Positions 62,495 to 64,000 of a stretch of 64,000 nucleotides of DNA are shown here, one piece after another. A program made the translations under genes and the position numbers. Source of the DNA: Neorhizobium alkalisoli (GTDB lineage: Bacteria; Pseudomonadota; Alphaproteobacteria; Rhizobiales; Rhizobiaceae); assembly GCF_002968635.1 (NCBI RefSeq), contig NZ_PVBN01000007.1:186001-250000 (forward strand). Reading direction: 5' to 3'. The notes under the pieces are model-generated. The model was not told where the DNA came from, searched no databases, and saw nothing but the letters and a program-made list of their open reading frames with translations. The first letter of the stretch is position 1, and each line of letters opens with the position of its first letter.

Positions 62495-62731
62495 TCAGGA
62501 TGGCTCTCTCGAACCAAAGCCAGTTTGTTCTCCATGTTCGCTTAGCGATTTTCGCGCCGCATGCACAGATATTATTGAGATATGTCTTATCGGCGCGTTT
62601 GCAAAGAAAATCCCCACAGTCAGTTCGCGATGCCATTGCGCCACGTCCAAATTGTGGCGGCAGATGTAACGGAGCTTCAGCCGCAGTTTCCGCGCGTGAT
62701 CGGTAATGTGGAGTCGGCGGCATTCCTCCAC
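62495..62731 (-). CDS. Possible small protein downstream of thiQ (78 residues), uncertain
   Basis: A GTG-initiated frame starts 15 bp after the thiQ stop on the same strand. It begins with EECRRLHITDHARKLRLKLR and continues YICRHNLDVAQWHRELTVGI; that first half is amphipathic, basic and has third-position GC like real genes here, while the second half does not. It also overlaps the promoter region of the M48 gene. I do not recognise a family. It may be a genuine small gene, a decayed remnant, or chance. Confidence 0.25.
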   Translation of the reverse strand: MEECRRLHITDHARKLRLKLRYICRHNLDVAQWHRELTVGIFFANAPIRHISIISVHAARKSLSEHGEQTGFGSREPS

Positions 62732-62746
62732 GAGATCCGCGAGCCA

Positions 62747-63454
62747 TCAATTTGAAAGGAATTCGACGAGCGCCGGGATGTCGCGGCGGTCGAGGAACTC
62801 CGCGGTCGGTGCCTTGAATGCGATTTGTCCGTGTTCAATGAATAGGGCGTGGTCGGCCAGCCGACTCAGCTCCTTTGGGTCGTGGGTGACGATCAGCACG
62901 GTATTGCCCGTCTCCCGATGCAGGTCGAGCAGCAGGCTTGCCATGGAAATGCGTAATCCCGGATCGAGTGCGGCAAATGGTTCGTCCATCAGCAGCACCG
63001 GCTTGTTGCGCACCAGGGCGCGCGCGAAGGCGGCTCTCTGCCTTTCACCTCCGGAAAGCGTTCCTGGCATGCGCTTTTCGTATCCGCCTAACCCCACCCG
63101 TTCCAACGCTTGCGCAATTGCCGTCCGGTGATCGGACGAAAGGGTCAGTGAAGGGCTGATGCCGAGACCGATATTGGTGAAGAGGTCCAGATGGGTGAAA
63201 AGATTGTGGTCCTGAAAAACCAGAGAGACCGGCCGTTCGGATGGGTGCTTTTCCGCGACGTCCTTCCCGGCGACGATGACGCGGCCCCTGTCGGGAGCTT
63301 CGAACCCCGCGACGATATTGAGAAACGTGGATTTGCCTGAACCCGAAGGCCCGGTAACTGCCGTCACTGCGCCGGAGGGAAGCGTGCAGTCGAAGCGGAA
63401 ATCCCTGCCACCGAGCCTCAATTCGACGTTCTGCAGCCTGATGCCGTCAGCCAT
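62747..63454 (-). CDS. thiQ: Thiamine ABC transporter ATP-binding protein ThiQ
   Basis: The 235-residue ATPase has Walker A GPSGSGKST, the Q-loop FQDHNLFTHLDLFTNIGLG, signature LSGGERQR, Walker B VLLMDEPFAALDP and VTHDPKEL. The sequence FQDHNLF...NIGLG and the ADHALFIEHGQI ending are typical of ThiQ, which powers uptake of thiamine and its phosphates by ThiBPQ. Its start overlaps the 3' end of thiP by 8 bp, so the two are translationally coupled. The binding-protein gene thiB would be upstream, beyond the window. Regulation by a TPP riboswitch would also lie outside. Confidence 0.92.
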   Translation of the reverse strand: MADGIRLQNVELRLGGRDFRFDCTLPSGAVTAVTGPSGSGKSTFLNIVAGFEAPDRGRVIVAGKDVAEKHPSERPVSLVFQDHNLFTHLDLFTNIGLGISPSLTLSSDHRTAIAQALERVGLGGYEKRMPGTLSGGERQRAAFARALVRNKPVLLMDEPFAALDPGLRISMASLLLDLHRETGNTVLIVTHDPKELSRLADHALFIEHGQIAFKAPTAEFLDRRDIPALVEFLSN

Positions 63455-64000
63455 TGTCCGCCCCTTTCCGGCCGGTCGTTCCCAGGATGGTCAGCAGCAG
63501 ACAGATGAGGCACAGCATAAGTGCCAGGCCGTCGGCGTCATTGGTCCGGTAGCTGGATAGCCGGCTATAAACGAGCCAGGGCAGGGTGACCAGATCGTTG
63601 GAGCCGAACAGAGCCACGGCCCCGAGATCGCCGAGTGACAGCGCCATGGCGAATGAAAGGGCCGTCAGCAGGGGTTTTGCAAGCACAGGAAGGTCGATGT
63701 GCCAGAGCCGGGACAGGCCTGAGAGGCCGAGGCTTGCGGAAAGCCTGGCCGTCCGCCGGCGATGGGTCTCTACCGCCGGCTCCAGCACGCGCATCACAAA
63801 AGGTAGCGCCATCAGCATGTTGATGATCGCGACCAGCACCGCAGCAAAATGGGCGACATCTCCTAGCGGCCGCAGCACCAGGAACCAACCGGTCCCGAGT
63901 ACGATCGGCGGCACCAGCAAAACAAGCGAGGACATGCCCGCAAGCATTGCCGCGAAGCTTCGAGCGGTTATGCCGGGCTTTTTCATGTCGGCCACCGCCT
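63447..64000 (-). CDS. thiP: Thiamine ABC transporter permease ThiP, C-terminal part (5' end outside window)
   Basis: The frame enters from the right edge of the window and stops at 63447. The visible 184 or so residues hold membrane helices (SLVLLVPPIVLGTGWFLVL, VLVAIINMLMALPFVMRVL, LLTALSFAMALSLGDLGAVA, ALMLCLICLLLTILG). The EAA-like loop of binding-protein-dependent permeases is SASLGLSGLSRLWHIDLPVL. Its arrangement directly before thiQ identifies it as the second half of the ThiP permease, which is a tandem fusion of two permease domains in this family. The rest is not visible. Confidence 0.9.
   Translation of the reverse strand, partial: AVADMKKPGITARSFAAMLAGMSSLVLLVPPIVLGTGWFLVLRPLGDVAHFAAVLVAIINMLMALPFVMRVLEPAVETHRRRTARLSASLGLSGLSRLWHIDLPVLAKPLLTALSFAMALSLGDLGAVALFGSNDLVTLPWLVYSRLSSYRTNDADGLALMLCLICLLLTILGTTGRKGADNG

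Overview
The window looks like a chromosomal segment of a Rhizobiaceae alphaproteobacterium (Rhizobium / Neorhizobium / Agrobacterium / Sinorhizobium group). The evidence is a full-length cyclic beta-1,2-glucan synthase (NdvB/ChvB) beside its exporter (NdvA/ChvA), a two-domain PhaR with PhaA/PhaB, an RpoH2-type sigma-32 factor behind a general-stress promoter, a CarD protein, three copies of a RIME-like intergenic palindromic repeat, and high-GC coding sequence. I see no phage, IS element, CRISPR array, tRNA or rRNA. Most of the window is ordinary core chromosome, and the less-described material is mainly intergenic.

Layout. 0-4.8 kb (+): the tail of an IclR-type regulator, then a tight acyl-CoA operon of an SCP2-type thiolase, an acyl-CoA synthetase fused to two PPC/DUF296 domains, and a short-chain dehydrogenase. 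4.9-12.4 kb (+): a secreted alpha-2-macroglobulin with a thioester motif and a PAN/apple domain, followed by its usual partner PBP1C. 12.4-13.5 kb: a gene-free region with palindromic repeats. 13.5-18.9 kb (-): a dipeptide/oligopeptide ABC importer (dppABCDF order), divergent from an AbgB-like M20 amidohydrolase and a class III aminotransferase. 22.4-27.4 kb: cardiolipin synthase, an EEP-family phosphodiesterase, a threonine dehydratase-like enzyme, a 44-residue membrane protein with its own terminator, and a second M20 amidohydrolase (-).

27.8-39.2 kb: ndvB (+) and ndvA (-) converge on a shared terminator. A LuxR-family protein with intact acyl-homoserine-lactone contact residues lies next to ndvA. 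39.3-49.9 kb: pyruvate carboxylase, an MFS transporter, ispG, an OmpA-type lipoprotein, a LysE-type exporter with a C-terminal frameshift, an IspA-type prenyl synthase, mtgA, a glutathione transferase-like protein and rpmF. 50-53.4 kb: a small membrane protein, phaR (-), phaA and phaB (+).

53.4-64 kb: a glycine-zipper lipoprotein and a DUF3309 micro-protein (-) form a two-gene operon behind a perfect GGAAC-N16-CGTT promoter. A 700-bp gene-free region follows, with a dense cluster of GANTC (CcrM) sites and copies of a 20-bp motif. Then come an SUV3-like RNA helicase, an S4-domain protein, ferredoxin FdxA, CarD, rpoH2 (also behind a perfect GGAAC-N16-CGTT promoter), an M48 lipoprotein peptidase (-), and thiQ with the 3' part of thiP (-). 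The last 10 kb reads as a stress, RNA and cell-cycle neighbourhood. The items most worth following up are the GANTC cluster with its repeated motif, the two EcfG-type promoters, the synthetase-PPC-PPC fusion, the nested hairpin before ispG, and small genes that are easy to overlook.
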